A stretch of DNA of 64,000 bases from assembly GCA_003344405.1 (NCBI GenBank), contig NOWV01000007.1, positions 930,001 to 994,000 on the forward strand, in the 5' to 3' direction. Numbering within the stretch: position 1 is the stretch's first letter; each line of letters starts with the position of its first letter. Under the pieces are notes generated by a model. That model saw only the letters and a program-made list of their open reading frames with translations. It had not been told where the DNA came from and made no database searches. This stretch comes from Trichoplax sp. H2. Taxonomy: Eukaryota; Placozoa; Uniplacotomia; Trichoplacea. Below, one piece after another: positions 51,001 to 64,000 of this stretch. The position numbers and the translations under genes were made by a program.

Positions 51001-51866
51001 ATGCTAACTATGATAAAGTACAAACGAGATTAATTTATTTGTTAAACATATGCAAAAGACTTACTTACATTATCATTAGTATGTGATATGATAATAACTC
51101 GAGTTCTTGATTAATAAAAGAATTTGGGGACGCAGACGCGATTGGTGTATCATTTTCGCTTTAAAAGTTGGCCTACTGAACCTAACTCCGGTGCTGTTAA
51201 TTCAGTCATGGAATTTGTTACCAAATTTATTAGACTCTATCTCAAAATTGATGCAGGTTTGCCTATCATCCTTCATAGCGAGTAAGTCTAACTTATCTTA
51301 AACAGAAGTCAATGTAAAGTTACCACTAAATATTGGTGTTGATATTAACGTTACACTGTACTTCAAATATTGGATTGAACTAAATGTTAATTTACATTCA
51401 TAGTTACAATTCTATTTTTGGCTTCTTTGTTTGCTATCAATTTAAGAAATATAATGACCAATTTCTTCAATTGATATAAGAATAGTATTACCTGATTTAG
51501 ATAATTTATGGATGTATTAATTATGATCATTCTATATTTAAATATCACAATTTAGTGATGGTTCTACCAGGTGTGGAACATTTTGCGGTATTTTTAATGG
51601 TATAGAGATGATTGAAACAGATAACGTTCTCGACATGCAGGCCATTATGAAATGTTTATACGCTCAGCGTTGCAAAATCATTTCATCTACGGTATGTTAG
51701 GATATTCATCGATCCGATTAATAAAAATAAAGTAATGGTCCCTTTTATAAGATTGTATATTAGCTTCGCTTATATTTATATTTGGCTTTACAACCAATTT
51801 TTATAGGAGGAATTAAAGTTAATCTACTCTGTACTTGGCAATTACATCAAGGTTAATAAATTATAA
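45092..51866 (+). CDS. Receptor-type protein tyrosine phosphatase, transmembrane and tandem PTP domains (5' partial)
   Basis: Eighteen in-phase exons: 45092-45191, 45382-45542, 46015-46112, 46232-46313, 47010-47086, 47366-47402, 47529-47626, 47740-47856, 47982-48139, 48300-48435, 48581-48709, 49200-49293, 49803-49879, 50032-50157, 50589-50714, 51121-51281, 51556-51691, 51807-51866; 656 residues to TAA. The first exon encodes the membrane span ([20 protein letters not shown]) after a short outer stem. A basic/Ser-rich juxtamembrane part follows. D1 is complete: [34 protein letters not shown], signature [10 protein letters not shown] and the Q-loop QTEEQY, so it should remove phosphate from phosphotyrosine proteins. 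D2 has the fold ([24 protein letters not shown]), but WPD is WPT and the signature is HSDDGSTRCG, with Ser for the catalytic Cys. It should be inactive, as is usual for D2. The outer domains, and so the RPTP class, are unknown because no upstream exon was found. Confidence -1.
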
Positions 51867-51935
51867 TTAAACTTCAAGCTCACGAAAGGAAAAATATCAT
51901 TGCTATCTAAAATCAATATTTATAATTATTGATGA

Positions 51936-51941
51936 AATAAA
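51936..51941 (+). promoter_or_regulatory. Candidate poly(A) signal AATAAA for the receptor phosphatase
   Basis: The first AATAAA after the stop codon, 70 bases downstream. Supported by position only. Confidence -1.
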
Positions 51942-53541
51942 ATTCTGTTATTTTTATCTAACTGCTCATCAAACTATTTCACTCGAACACATCGAAATTA
52001 TATTTAGTTTCAAGTCACTGTAACTGTTTTATAATTTAAATGGAATATAAACTAGGTTTACAATCTTTATTGCCTTGATATCGACTTAAAAAGCTGAGTT
52101 AACTCGTGGTAGCGCATTTAGGTAATTTTTATTACGGTATAAAACTCTAATCATCTATTGATCCATTATTATCATATCTAAGTTAGTGAAAAATCGGTGT
52201 AGAAAAATTAATATACGTTATACCTGAAAGTAATGGTCACATTAAGCTATGTTGAAGTCAAAGTAACTTTCTTTCACAGTTATATGTGTGCACAAGGTAT
52301 TACAGAACATAGTATTGTCAACATCTGTGAATTATAATATGTTCAACTAAGATATACTTGTTCATATACGGCAATATTGCAAGGAATGCCAAGAATAATA
52401 GCTAGATTGTTATCAACGTTAATAGATCAATTGAAAATTAGCTGTTTGTTATATTATAATTATTTATACTTGAAATTTAAGGAATCCTAATTATGATATA
52501 AGAGTGTAAAATAGCATTTTTAATCATTTTAAATTATACGATAATTTAAATCGACATACTTGTACTCTGTCTATGGTCTTATGAAAATCATATTTTATTT
52601 ACTGTACAGTCTTAATTGGTGGATTTTAATATTAATTCGACAATAAATTATATTGAAACTCTTGCCCATTTATTCGCCCCTTCATTGCCATTTCAAAATA
52701 TAGTAATAGCAAGGGGGTAAGTTGTTACTGTGATCCAATTCGAAGTATAATAAACGCACAAACTGATTTCAATATAATATAAATTGTATGTAAGATTTAT
52801 CACAGTAAATGTAATCTGTCGCCAATAGCTCAAATGGCATAGTTAGACGCACTTAAAATCTTTAATTTACGGCTTATTAAATTATTAAGCTGTACTATAT
52901 TATATTCTGGGATAGCTAAACTGTCTCAAATTTTGTCTTGATTTAGTGCATTGATACCAAGATTGAGTATAACAATAATAATACATATCAAAAGGGTTTG
53001 CATCTTAAAGGGAAAAGTCGTAATGATTTTCATATTGTATGTAGTATCGTTTAATCAGATACACGTAGTACTGTGATCATGTAAAGACTAACATTTACAC
53101 AATAATAGATCAGCAGTAGGTTACTATCGTGATTTCTCAGTTTAATGGAACATATATAATTTTGAAAACTTTTATGACTATCATGTGCTTTCAATCATAA
53201 ATTGTATTTACGCTTCTTTCAGTTGAGGGTAAATCGCTGTAAGTCTAGTAATTAGAAAGTTATCTTTTTTATTATATCGCAAGCTCTATGACAAAGAAAA
53301 ATACTGACACCTTATAATCTACTACACGATGCAATACATGAGGGTGAACGTTCGTCGATACCTAAGCATCCTATAAATCTCTGAAGAACTCCAGTTACAG
53401 TTCAAACACGTAATAGCAATAAAGGCGACCTCTTAGGTTTAAGTAGGCTTTATTAGTGTATAATCATAATCAAGTTTGTTGTACAAATTGTGGTCTACAA
53501 TGTGTTTTCATTAGATGTTGTTCCCTTATAATATTTTACAA
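51942..53541. other. Intergenic stretch between convergent genes
   Basis: No gene was seen. It separates the 3' ends of the receptor phosphatase (+) and METTL13 (-). A tRNA-like scrap near 52819 was judged not to be a gene. Confidence -1.
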
Positions 53542-53547
53542 TTTATT
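53542..53547 (-). promoter_or_regulatory. Candidate poly(A) signal AATAAA for METTL13
   Basis: AATAAA on the minus strand starts a few bases after the METTL13 stop, unusually close, so a very short 3' UTR or a later signal is possible. Confidence -1.
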
Positions 53548-53551
53548 AAAA

Positions 53552-56500
53552 TTATAAAATTACTAGATTAGCTAGTAATTGTTTAAAATCGAAGTTTTGC
53601 TCAGTATTGCAATTAAACTTCTGTAACAACATGTTATATTTATCTTGTAAAATGTTGATATTGTTCAAGAACCATTCGGTCATTACAACGTCAACTTTTG
53701 ATGATTTACCTAGAAAATTGTTCAATTATCAAACAAATTTTACGACAATGAAATATAAATGCACCCTACATATGAGATAATAAAATTTTATAGCAAATTA
53801 TTAAAAAAATACCTTTTCTCTTATCTTTAATTTTTTCAATAAAAATAGGTTTTTCTAGAGAATTCATTGCGAATATAATTTCATTCACCTGTTGCTCGAT
53901 TTTAACTGAAAAAAGGTACTTAAACGCTGATTTTACATTGCCGATCACTTCAGCTCTAAGATCACTATCTCTGCATACCAAGTTTAACATGAAAATGCCT
54001 AATAAGAAAGAAACTAGTATTAAAATTATAATTTAGTAAATTTAAAACTACTAATACAATAAATCACTGTACCGTTCTTTGATAACATATTAGCTACATT
54101 CTGAAGTAAGTCTAAAGTTGTGAACTGTTTTGGGGGACAACTCATGCCAGTAGTATTATCTCCGGAATTGACATCAAAAATTACAATAGCGTATCTTTTT
54201 CCACCTAATAGGAAGGGAGTAGACCAAAGTATTAGTAAATAAAGCAAATGAAATAACTTAAGTAGGTAGCTAATTTAGTAGATTAATTTAGTATAAAAAT
54301 GCATTATACATTCACAAAATGATAAGAGGACCTTCAAGGTCTGCCATACGTGCATAACGATCTATGAATTGAAGACCATCATCAACATGGGCATTTAATC
54401 TATCGTCAGCTTTGAAGTTAAACCATTTAACTGCGACATCGACAATAGCCTCATCAATGTCTACACAATCCACAGATATCTATTGCAAACAATAATAAAA
54501 CATCTCAGCATACTCTTTCGTTACCATGGAATACCAAACGTTTATCATTCATTTAGACCTGCGGTAACAATTTATGCATGAACATAGGCAGGTTTCCACC
54601 ACCCAAGCCAATTAACAATACATTAAATCCGGTATCTAATCATTAATAATTAATAGGATTATACAATTTTATTAATTATTAAGTTTCTATAGAGGCGAAT
54701 ATTCCCTTGTAAGAAATGTAAAGATAAATATGCTATACTTAACTAACCAAGACTGTCAATCAACTGCTCCATTAGCGATAGCCCGCTAACAATAACTGCA
54801 TGATGATTACAAGCGAGATATAAGTGATTAATTTCTTCTCGAGTACTACTGGAATTACTTTTCCCCTTTTTCTTTTTCTTTTTTACTGTTATGATAGGTG
54901 ATAATGTGTGATTAATGTTACAATTTTTAATTTCGAACAAAATTAATTGATAATTGATTACCTGTTCTTAGTAGGCCCTCCGACTGGACAACATTTTTAT
55001 TACTTAAAAATAGAAGTCTCCTATATATAGCATTAAGAAAAGACATCGAGTATTACATTGCTGATAATTCTAATAGAACAAGCAGTACTTTTATTATGCA
55101 TCATGTTGCTTCAATGTATGTAATAATAGTCGTTCTATTTTGTATTATTTAAAAGTATTTGCAAATTTTTTAGGGAACATATATAAAGTTATTAATACTA
55201 AATCAGGAACCTAAATTTTTGATTATCAACAATAACGTCTTCTATAATGTATTCTCCACTCAGTTCAGATTTTCCTTCACAGATGACTGTCCGATTTCCA
55301 AGATTGTCACCTACTGATAAGTACGGAATCTATGAATAAAGGTGAAAATGTAATGAGTTACATGGTAAATTACTAAGGTGTCATAATGTGAGTGCCAGTA
55401 CTACACTAGTTTAATTACTTGATGCTTATGGGACAGCCCATCAGGTTTAAGTTCCAGAACTTTTGCTGAGAGCTCATCCTGAATCGTCTGCATGTCTTTA
55501 TATTGATGCCCACGCTGCAAATGAACGACCACCAATCGCTCAAAACCAGCATCTGCAGCTAACTGACTTCGACCAGCGCATGTTGAAAACATCCACTCCG
55601 TCTCTCTATTTCATGAATGAAACAATTTTAGATGCTTTGAAATGATAAATTATTATAGAATGACACATGATGTTTGCTCAATGATGACTGTTTTTAGTAT
55701 TTTTAATGCACAGTAAAAAGGATTAGACTTGGACATGAAAGGATAACAGGACAAGCCCTAAAATAAATTTGGTTATGTTACTACTCACAAGAACAGCGAT
55801 AACATACCTTCCTTCTGGCACAATAAATACAGCGAATTTACCGCTTTTGCTATTAGCACGTGGACTATCGACCAAGGTTAAACTATACCGAGGATTGCTG
55901 GTGCTATCTTTACCCCACAATTCAATTTGAAATTCTTCTCCAATGCGCAATCTTAATGATACAGTAATAAACGTAAATAATTAACTTGCTAAAAAGAACT
56001 TTTCAAAATTAACTAGAGAGCATTTTATAGAAACAATTACGTATAGCCTGACATGGTTTCATACAACTGGTGGTTATTTTGTAAGGCCTACTTTGATAAG
56101 TGTTTCTGAGCTAATGTGAATATTTGCATGTCTTTAATCGTTGAAATTAGCTTATCCATTGTATCAATCCTTTGATAATTTGTATCGTCAGTAGCAATTT
56201 CATACACCTAATGAATAGATTATACGAGTAAGATAAGATAAGTTTTGATTGAATTACGTTTATGTTTGTAAGGAAAATCTTATAAAATCATTCCATCAAT
56301 TTAAAAACTAATTGATGCAACGTTTTTAAATTGAGCTTAAGTCATGAATGATATCAAGTAGAATACAATCAACAAAAAATGTTACCGGTTTGATAGCTGG
56401 CATATTTTCCTTTGGAGGCATCATTTTTGTTAAGACTAATGCAAAAACCTGTAGCTGCAATCCTTGACTCTTTTCAGTTGTCATATCAGCAGTTTGTACC

Positions 56501-57281
56501 TTATGGATTCGAATCATCCATTGTTTGGAAGAGTTAAACCATTCCACGATTGCCTTTAGTGAACGCTCTTGACATAACGATATACAAATGTATCGACCAT
56601 ATACGCGAGTAATCCTGTGAACTAGATTAGTTCATGAAAGAATAAATACAGTTGTATATGTATATAGATTATATAGTGATTAGAATTATTAATCGTCAGC
56701 TTGTCTTTATCCTATTCAATTTGTTATCATTTCATGTATTCTGCGCCTTTCCAATATTAATTGTTAATCAAGTGTCCCATTATTATCAGTATTAGTATTT
56801 GCGTTTATGGTCTATCTTTTTAAGTTTGAAAGATAAACTTACTTTCGGTAAACATGGCATTGATACTTTGTTGATCAAGTCCATGCTCATCCGCAGTCAT
56901 AGCATCTAGAGTTCCTTTGTCCAAAATGACATTGAAGTAACCATCATCGAAATGTGTATCTTTAATATCTAACTTTTGAAAGATTAATTGTGGGCGTTTA
57001 TGATGATTTCGATCCGTCATTTGACGTATTACAACATCCGACGTATCAATATTAAGAATATCATGAAAGCCGGCATCATATAGATCTTCACTTAGACGCG
57101 AATTACCGCAGCCAACATGTAATATCTTATCTTGCTTTCGGCAATATTTATGAAGTAAGACGCAATGATCACTATATTCACCATAATATTCGAAGGATTT
57201 TTGATCGCGCTTTTTATAGAAACTATCCCAGTAATCTGTCAATGCAAAATCTTGATGCGTTTTCGGAAGTAAATCTGCCAT
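53552..57281 (-). CDS. METTL13: METTL13, dual eEF1A methyltransferase
   Basis: Thirteen in-phase exons: 56843-57281, 56386-56621, 56092-56207, 55808-55951, 55419-55605, 55211-55329, 54962-55020, 54748-54885, 54559-54635, 54332-54479, 54073-54204, 53813-53998, 53552-53709; 712 codons plus TAA, close to the human 699. In mammals METTL13 carries two methyltransferase domains: the N-terminal one modifies Lys55 and the C-terminal one the N-terminus of translation factor eEF1A. The N-terminal domain shows the start LLPKTHQDFALTDYWDSFY, SAM motif ILHVGCGNSRLSEDLYDAG, acidic NIDTSD and LDKGTLDA. The middle keeps LVDSPRANSK and FAVFIVPEGRETEWMF, and AGFERLVVVHLQRGHQY. A lysine-rich linker (KKKKKKGK) is followed by HHAVIVSGLSL. 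The C-terminal domain has VLLIGLGGGNLPMF, VDCVDIDEAIVDVA, IVIFDVNSGD...GMSCPP and MLNLVCRD. The ATG at 57279-57281 fits the family start. Every key motif is present and no damage was seen. Confidence -1.
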
Positions 57282-58318
57282 GTTGATTCTTGCTTAATTT
57301 TCGATTGAATATCAAAATTGACGCTTTTCCCTTGGAATGGTCATTGAAGAGTGTTGAGCGTACCTTTCTAATGGTAATAGCCGTTATGCAGTCTAATTAC
57401 GTCAGTTGATATCCAATTAAGTTGTACTCAATGCCCAAGGAAAGACTATTTTCATGGATGAATAAATTGAGCCTATAATATATATAATTAATAGAGATGA
57501 TCGTTGGATTGTGTCCGAAGACCTGTAGCTTAATTAATAATGGCAATTGCAATCAACATAATACGATACGAGTATGATAGGATGGGGGCAAATCAATGAA
57601 ATTTTATTGCAGTGTGTTGAAACGAATTTATTTATTTGTTCATTTCTTCTTCGCTGTGTATTCGTTAGCAGGTAGAGTATTGCACCATTATTGACTTGAG
57701 TCTGTCTAATGGAGATCAAGATGATCATCCAACGATTCTAACATGAATCAGCTGATTGCAGGTCAGAACTGTCAATACTGCAGATTTCCTGCAGTCATAC
57801 GGTAAAAGTAATGGCTGAGAAAAGTAGAATTGAGGGAAAATAAGTTATCGCGAGCATGTCATTGCGTTTAAGGACTATACGGTATGGTACAGTAATATCG
57901 GTGAAGATTATTATCATTTTCAGAAGCGTCTTTACGTTTGTACCTAGTGTACATAGCTATAGGTGAAAATGAGCTGCAGATGGGATCGTATTTTGTGCAG
58001 GTGCAGAGTTACTGCGTCGTTATTATCGACGTATGCTATCATGATAGTAACTTTCAAGATTGCAAGAATTTCAGCAACTCTATCACTATCTGCAGTAAAC
58101 ATTTTAATCCTTCTTTCTTACCTTTCTCAAGGTGGTAACCATGGTAGTACAGTGTATGTCGTTAGTACGAGATTTTCTATCCTTGTCAGGCAGTGAGCTG
58201 AAGCTGTCGTAGAGCGACGTGCAGTATTGTATTCCTGTAGACTATTGGAGTTGACTCGACTTGACTGTGTGACCGTGGTTACGCGTTCTCTATGGGTTGA
58301 CTGCAATTAGTGACGTAC

Positions 58319-58415
58319 TCTGTACAGTATTGTAGTGAAAAGAAAGAGTGTACTGTACAGTACTGTACTTTCATTTTAGTACTGTACACTGTACTGTACA
58401 GTGTACAGTACAACG
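58319..58415. repeat. TACTG/CAGTA pentamer-rich repeat
   Basis: Dense CTGTAC and GTACAGT palindromic pentamers, interrupted by an AT-rich segment. Same family as at 10.6, 14.8 and 29-30 kb. Confidence -1.
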
Positions 58416-61400
58416 GTACTGGACAGATGGAAGAGAGCGGAAGGGCTGAGTGAGTAGTGCAGCTACTGTAACACTCTGTAACTAAGGCAAAATAGGTTTT
58501 TTTCTTTCTTTTATCTGATTAATTACTGTATATATTTATTATCATTATTAGAGACAGTATTATTTATTTATTAATGATTCATTCTATAATTGGCCTATAC
58601 TGTAGAGCTTGGACGGTGAGTTCCAGTATTTACGCGAACAAACCAGTGGCTTGAAAGGAAAAAATCATCCGCTACTGTACGTGACTACGGCGGCCCAGAT
58701 TATTGTACCGTACCACCACTCTGAGGTAGTGGCAAAGCCTGGCCTGACGAATACAGTAGATGATGGCGTCTAGTTATGAAGAGCGAACATGACACTCACA
58801 CTGCACAAGTGCACATGGTTCAGTAGTAATTGCTGACTTGAATAGACACACAACAAGTCAAAGATGGTAGAAAGAGGAATGATAAAATTTCATTATGATT
58901 GCACACCGAATTGAATGCCTGTGAAAGTTCGAAGGTCATTTTGAGAATTCGACAACGTCCACTGAAAGACTGCTCAATACCCAAGGTGCTGATGTGTAGC
59001 ACAGTATAGTACTGTGGACACTAGCAGTGGTACATTATTTCTGTACTAGTGTACACTACAGGACCGAGGGTCGTGACTGTGTGCCGTGACTGCCGTCTCA
59101 CTAGAGTGTACAGTGTGCAGTACAGTCTACAGTGATACAATACTGTACACTGTACACTAAAGTGCCGTGCAGACACATCCATTGATTCCCCCCAAATTTT
59201 GTAGTCAGACGGTGTCTTAAAAAGTCATAAGTGAGTTTTATGACGATAAAGTAGCACTGCATCATCAAACGATTTCAATTGTACCTATAGATAATACCAA
59301 TTACGTGAATCCTGATTGACCTTTTTAACAGGTCCCTGATTGTAACACGCTTAAAGTATTGATAATAATGCTTTATGCCTTCGATTTTGGAATTTTGAGC
59401 AGACTAGAGGTTCAGGGAAGACAACAACGACATTGTGACTCGTCCCGTCGTCCGTAGTCGTAGACTTGCCGTCGTGAGTCTGGTAGAGTCAGTTCAAAGA
59501 GAAAAACTGTGACGTCAGGAGTGAGTCATAGCTAGTTGCCATACATTGCGACACTGCGATTTAGTACAGTACTATACGCTACGGCAGTACTGTACTGTAC
59601 TGTACCGGGCCATTAATTGGGTTGACTATTTTAGACCGTAAAAAAATAATGTAGTCGGTATCATCATAAAAGAATGAGGGCTGAGCAGTAGGAAACAACA
59701 AAATTACTTTCTTATTTAAACGTACCTTGCTGGCTGCATCTGCAATAATATCTTCTAAATAAAGTACAAGAAGCAAAGTGAAGAAACTGGTAGAACAATA
59801 TTCTCTACACTGCTTGCTGATAGAGTAAGTACTTGATGAAAAATAGCAAGAAAACACAAACAATTTTCAATCATTTCCTACAGTGCGGTAGTACCGTTAG
59901 TCTTTAAACTTGTTCAAAAATTTTAAAATTTCTGCTGTGATTATTGTAATAATGATTATACGCGCATCAATCATTTTCATAATAATTCATGACTACAACT
60001 CTGCGTACGTTTGCAGCGACTATTTGTAATTGGGTACATTGAATTGAAATTCGAACATTTTAGTAACTGCTAGTTAAAGGTAAGTAAGGATTCTTCAAGT
60101 CTATAAATATAAATTCATTTGCCATAATTGCAATTGAACACTTTGAATACGATATTATCATCATTAAACAATTCCTGCCGTCCAGCTTTGAAACACTGGT
60201 GCGCTATAGTCTGCAGTGTTGCCCCACTTTTTATTTATCTTTTCTACTGAACTGTATACAAAATTCACAGTCAATTTACATCGTTCTTACAAGAAAGGAC
60301 GTGCATCAGTACATATTAAGGTATTACCCATACAGTTGGTATGTGTGCCCTGCAATTGGAAAATGACAGAGTTTTGTAGAATAGGATGATGGCCCCTTAC
60401 TCTACTTTCACCGACATTCAACCCAGCGTGGTGATACTACGGTGTGAGTACCATAGTAGTATTACTGTACGAGTGTGCAGTATCCACATCAACGGTCGGT
60501 CATTCACGGAACTGTCTATTACGCAATGCCGTCGTCTACTGTATCTTGCTTAGAAGTATAGTATGATTTATACTCAATTGAAATAGTAAAACTTACTCCT
60601 CGAATAGCCAATAAGTTGTTGTTGCTTGTAATTATTAGTTACAATTTACTGCAGTAAATTATCTTATTATGTAATCCAGTGCGGCGACATCGATATTATT
60701 GTGCATTATTTATTAATTTACTATGGACTGTACGGTGCTGGATACTACATACATACGCTCAACTTTTTCTGGCATGAAATTTCCTCTGCTTCTGATATAC
60801 AATATTTAGAAAAACTGTATGAAAACCCTCCATTAGATATAGTAAAAGGAAGAAATCAATTCATGTGAACCGATAGATGTTGACAATTTATCAAAGTGAC
60901 GATTTTATAATGAGCGATTACCCTACGTACAGTTGCCCGTTCCTGCTGTTTTTGCGATACATTAATCAATTATAGATATCTCCACATTTATTTTAAATTG
61001 TTCGCGATTAATACGCTAATTCTTCGCTTATCTTGTCCTATTTATTCCCTACTCTATGCGTTATTATTCTTCGATTGTCTTGTTACAGTTCTGTAGCGAT
61101 ATTACGTATGAGTCGCTGCAGCTTACTGTGGTGCAGTTATTCGTAGTTGAGCAACAGTGTTGAACTTATTGATTTCACATAATAATAACTCCAAAATAGG
61201 ATATATACTGTACACTGTACAGTATATATAGATACACCTACTAACCCTTCTCATTCACTCTACTGTACCTATTGCGTCCAGTCCTCGTATTTTAACTTCT
61301 TTGATAATCGAATGATTGAGATAGTTAAAAAATTGGGTTTGTCATTTTACCTAATACTGCACTACTGTACCATTAATAATATCAAATAGTTATTAGTGTC

Positions 61401-63354
61401 GCTAGCCATTGAATCCGCTGATCGTAAAATGCGTAACGACAGTACTGTTATATAACACTCTATACCAATAGCTTGTTAATGCAGCATAGAGCAACAATCC
61501 GCTCAACGAGACCCATAATAAGAGGTAAACTTACGTCTAAAGGTATTTAACGATTTGTAATTGTAAAACTACACGATGGTAGTATATAGGTGAACGAATA
61601 CGTTAAGTTGACTAGACTTGGATCAAGTTCACTCCTGCTAATGAATGGTCATGATGAAAGTAAAATTAAAAAAAATTGACTTGAGCTGTCCCAATCAGTG
61701 AATACTGCCGAGTCTATTCGTATTCCGTACAGTGCAGTGTACTACTAGACCACAATGTTTTAATGAAGAGAATGCAGAAGTAGCTTACGTGACAATTGCA
61801 CTTACAATATAAATAGTAATCGTTGCTCATCTTCTGAAATTCATTTCATAATTTATAATTTAATGACCAATGTGCCTCACTATCGTTCATACCCAATACA
61901 CTAATATTACTGGAAAATTAGGCTGTATGGTATCTGTATAGCTTCGATATTTCCGAGGTACGATGCTACATCTGTCTTCCATTCTGAATTGCAAATGATC
62001 GTGATAATATTTAATTAATTACGCACTTTTGTACTGTTCTGTACAAATGTATTCAATGTCAACTAGACCGTCTACAATAATGGTGCACTTTACTAAACGC
62101 GTTACGAACTTATGATAGCATGTTGCTTCTATTTATGATGTTACAGATGAAGCGGCTGTCTACATGCATAGTATAGCGGTCTAAAAATTGTATGAAGGAC
62201 TTTCATTTTTTTGGAAAGTCCGTAAGTACGCATACGTAAAATTTACCTTTTACCTACTGTACATTGAATTAATTTTCACGTTCCGTATTTATCTCGCCGC
62301 TCTGTATTATGTTAACGAGCTAAGGTTCGTTCTAGTTATAAGGTTGAGGCAATTTGATATCAGCCTTTCGTTTAGGATAGAAATAAAGTTGTCATATGAA
62401 ATTACAGGAAGCGCATCGCGTTAACAGGATGTTCAGCTTCATGATATAATTACATACAGATTATTGGTATATTAAATTCAGTCCTGCAGTAACACCGTTT
62501 CAACTTGAAGGATTTATCGTGTCATTTTAAAGTTGGCTTTGTAGTGAGCATTGTAATGCACTAGTTTCTATCTCATAGTTATGGTATATCGTCTACATAC
62601 GCTTATAACACGTCGGATATTAATTATGTCAATTATGCATTATCGCTTACGGTATTATTTCAATTAAATTTAAAAAAATTCTAGAAGAATCGTAAACAGT
62701 ACTGTACAGTACATTTACTGTAATGACTTTTTATCAAAATAATTGTCTTGCATTTATCAATTAGCGGTTAAATTTCAGGGTGAGAACGACGAAAGCAATC
62801 TTATACGATTATAGCATAGTATTGAGTGGGGAATTTCAGTAACCCGTCAAAAACATCATTTTTTTTCTAGTCTACTACATTATCTGAAGTTGGTCATTTC
62901 TCGGAATTGAAGACTAGAGTAATTGTACAGTATACTACTTTGTTTTCTGTTGGACCTTCTTCGTACCTATTATGCACAATTACTACTAGTGTGAGAGTAA
63001 AAACTTTGTGTGTTTTATGTGACTCAAATACGGTATGCAACGCTGCTACACTTGCTCTACACCACAAAAGACCCCTAGAATCGTTGTTGGAAACTCGAAC
63101 CGATTATGCATGTCTGTTCTTGTCGCTCCAACTTTGAATTCTTGTTTCCACTCCTGCAGACAAGTTTGGTACAAAGTCGTAGTAAAAACAAACAACGCTA
63201 AGCCTTGCGATGGCCTTTACCGTTTTGAAATTAATTCTATAGAATCCTCACTACACCATCCAGCCACATTGGTACAGTCTGGTACAGGAGTCAAAAATTC
63301 ATACGGAGACCTTTCGTAAACTGCATAGGATTTTGGAAAACAAAAAGCGTACAC

Positions 63355-63570
63355 GTACAGTACAATCCCTTACAGTACTATGTACTACGGTACCAAGGGA
63401 CAGCACTCAAAACACTGTACTGTACTGTACTTTACCATGAACCCATAGTAACTACTGTACACAGTACAGTATATTCCAGCACTAATAATGACAGTACTGT
63501 ACACTGTATGGATACAATATAGTAAATTAATCCAGTTTGCAATTACTGCACCGTACTGTACCGATACATT
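63355..63570. repeat. TACTG/CAGTA pentamer-rich repeat
   Basis: Interrupted clusters of GTACAGTAC and CTGTACTGTAC at 63355-63380, 63415-63430, 63456-63474, 63492-63508 and 63551-63565. Confidence -1.
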
Positions 63571-64000
63571 ATAGACTTACCATGTTGATCAGTTGTATTG
63601 CAGATCATATAGTAATTCACTTCGAAATTTTCAATTCTACTGTCGTTATCCGTCTATTTCTGATAATGACAATATTTATTATGCAATATTATCGTTCCTG
63701 TGATTTTCACTAAATCTATATTATAGTAATGAATCAAAAATGCTCTTATTTTCTTCCATCAAATTATTGAAGAGCTCAGGTAAAAGTCGATCTTTCCTGC
63801 TGTTGTTGTGGCCTGCATCGTAAATCAAGTGCTAAGCTAAGGAATGCCGCGAAAAAAGCAGGTCAACCAGCATGATACTATTATGACTAACTTATAAAGA
63901 TTTCAAAATTAGTATTAGTAAGCATACATCGAGACGTTACTATTGAAGATACCATACTCTACCACTATTTTGTGCTTATAACACTGCAAAGAATCAAGTA

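Larger units (their letters stand above)
57282..64000. other. Gene-poor right end of the window
   Basis: About 6.7 kb upstream of METTL13 with no gene that could be assembled. It holds the METTL13 promoter region and scattered TACTG/CTGTAC repeats at about 58319-58415, 59108-59160, 59571-59606, 61207-61230, 62699-62712 and 63355-63570. ORFs at 59579-59863 (-) and 63035-63319 (+) have no recognised domain. Confidence -1.

Noticed and set aside
52819-52880. tRNA-Leu-like sequence (AATAGCTCAAATGGCATAG... CTTAAAATC)
   Set aside because: No acceptor stem closes and no T-arm or B box follows.
59579-59863. 94-codon minus-strand ORF containing LEDIIADAASK before a GTACGT donor
   Set aside because: The short segment looks exon-like, but no acceptor or partner exons could be found and the C-terminus runs into pentamer repeats.
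63035-63319. 94-codon plus-strand ORF
   Set aside because: No domain, no splice signals that connect it, and a second overlapping ORF in another frame; not supportable as a gene.

Overview
This is a eukaryotic, almost certainly animal, nuclear window. It is AT-rich, the introns are mostly short (about 50-900 bases, GT...AG), and six intron-rich genes could be assembled exon by exon with every splice phase agreeing. Their products are animal-type: a NEK9-like kinase, a SEC11 signal peptidase subunit, THYN1, CSDE1/UNR, a tandem-domain receptor tyrosine phosphatase and METTL13. The AT-richness, intron size, roughly one gene per 10 kb and close similarity to vertebrate proteins fit a placozoan (Trichoplax/Hoilungia) best. 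That assignment is inference; a sponge or another early-branching animal is possible.

Layout. 89-5613 (-): NEK9-like kinase with RCC1 repeats; its fourth intron from the 5' side contains a 20-N gap flanked by a duplicated block. 5.6-10.8 kb: old repeats and a broken minus-strand gene beginning with a DUF4347-like segment. 10779-13788 (+): an intact SEC11-like gene whose nucleophile serine is replaced by alanine. 15258-19715 (+): THYN1, with a ~97-base tandem repeat in its first intron. 21281-26401 (-): CSDE1, tail-to-tail with THYN1. 26.4-45 kb: long gene-poor stretch with TACTG-type pentamer repeats, a second 20-N gap inside a duplicated foldback-rich block, a 225-base triplication and a 126-base foldback. 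45092-51866 (+): transmembrane, D1 and D2 parts of a receptor PTP; its ectodomain exons were not found. 53552-57281 (-): complete METTL13, convergent with the PTP. 57.3-64 kb: no supported gene, more pentamer repeats.

The genes are unrelated housekeeping and signalling genes, and nothing suggests an operon-like or co-functional cluster. The points most worth following are the catalytically altered SEC11, the N-terminal extension on the NEK-like kinase, the decayed DUF4347-like gene, and two assembly gaps that look like haplotype joins, one of them exactly at a long hairpin.
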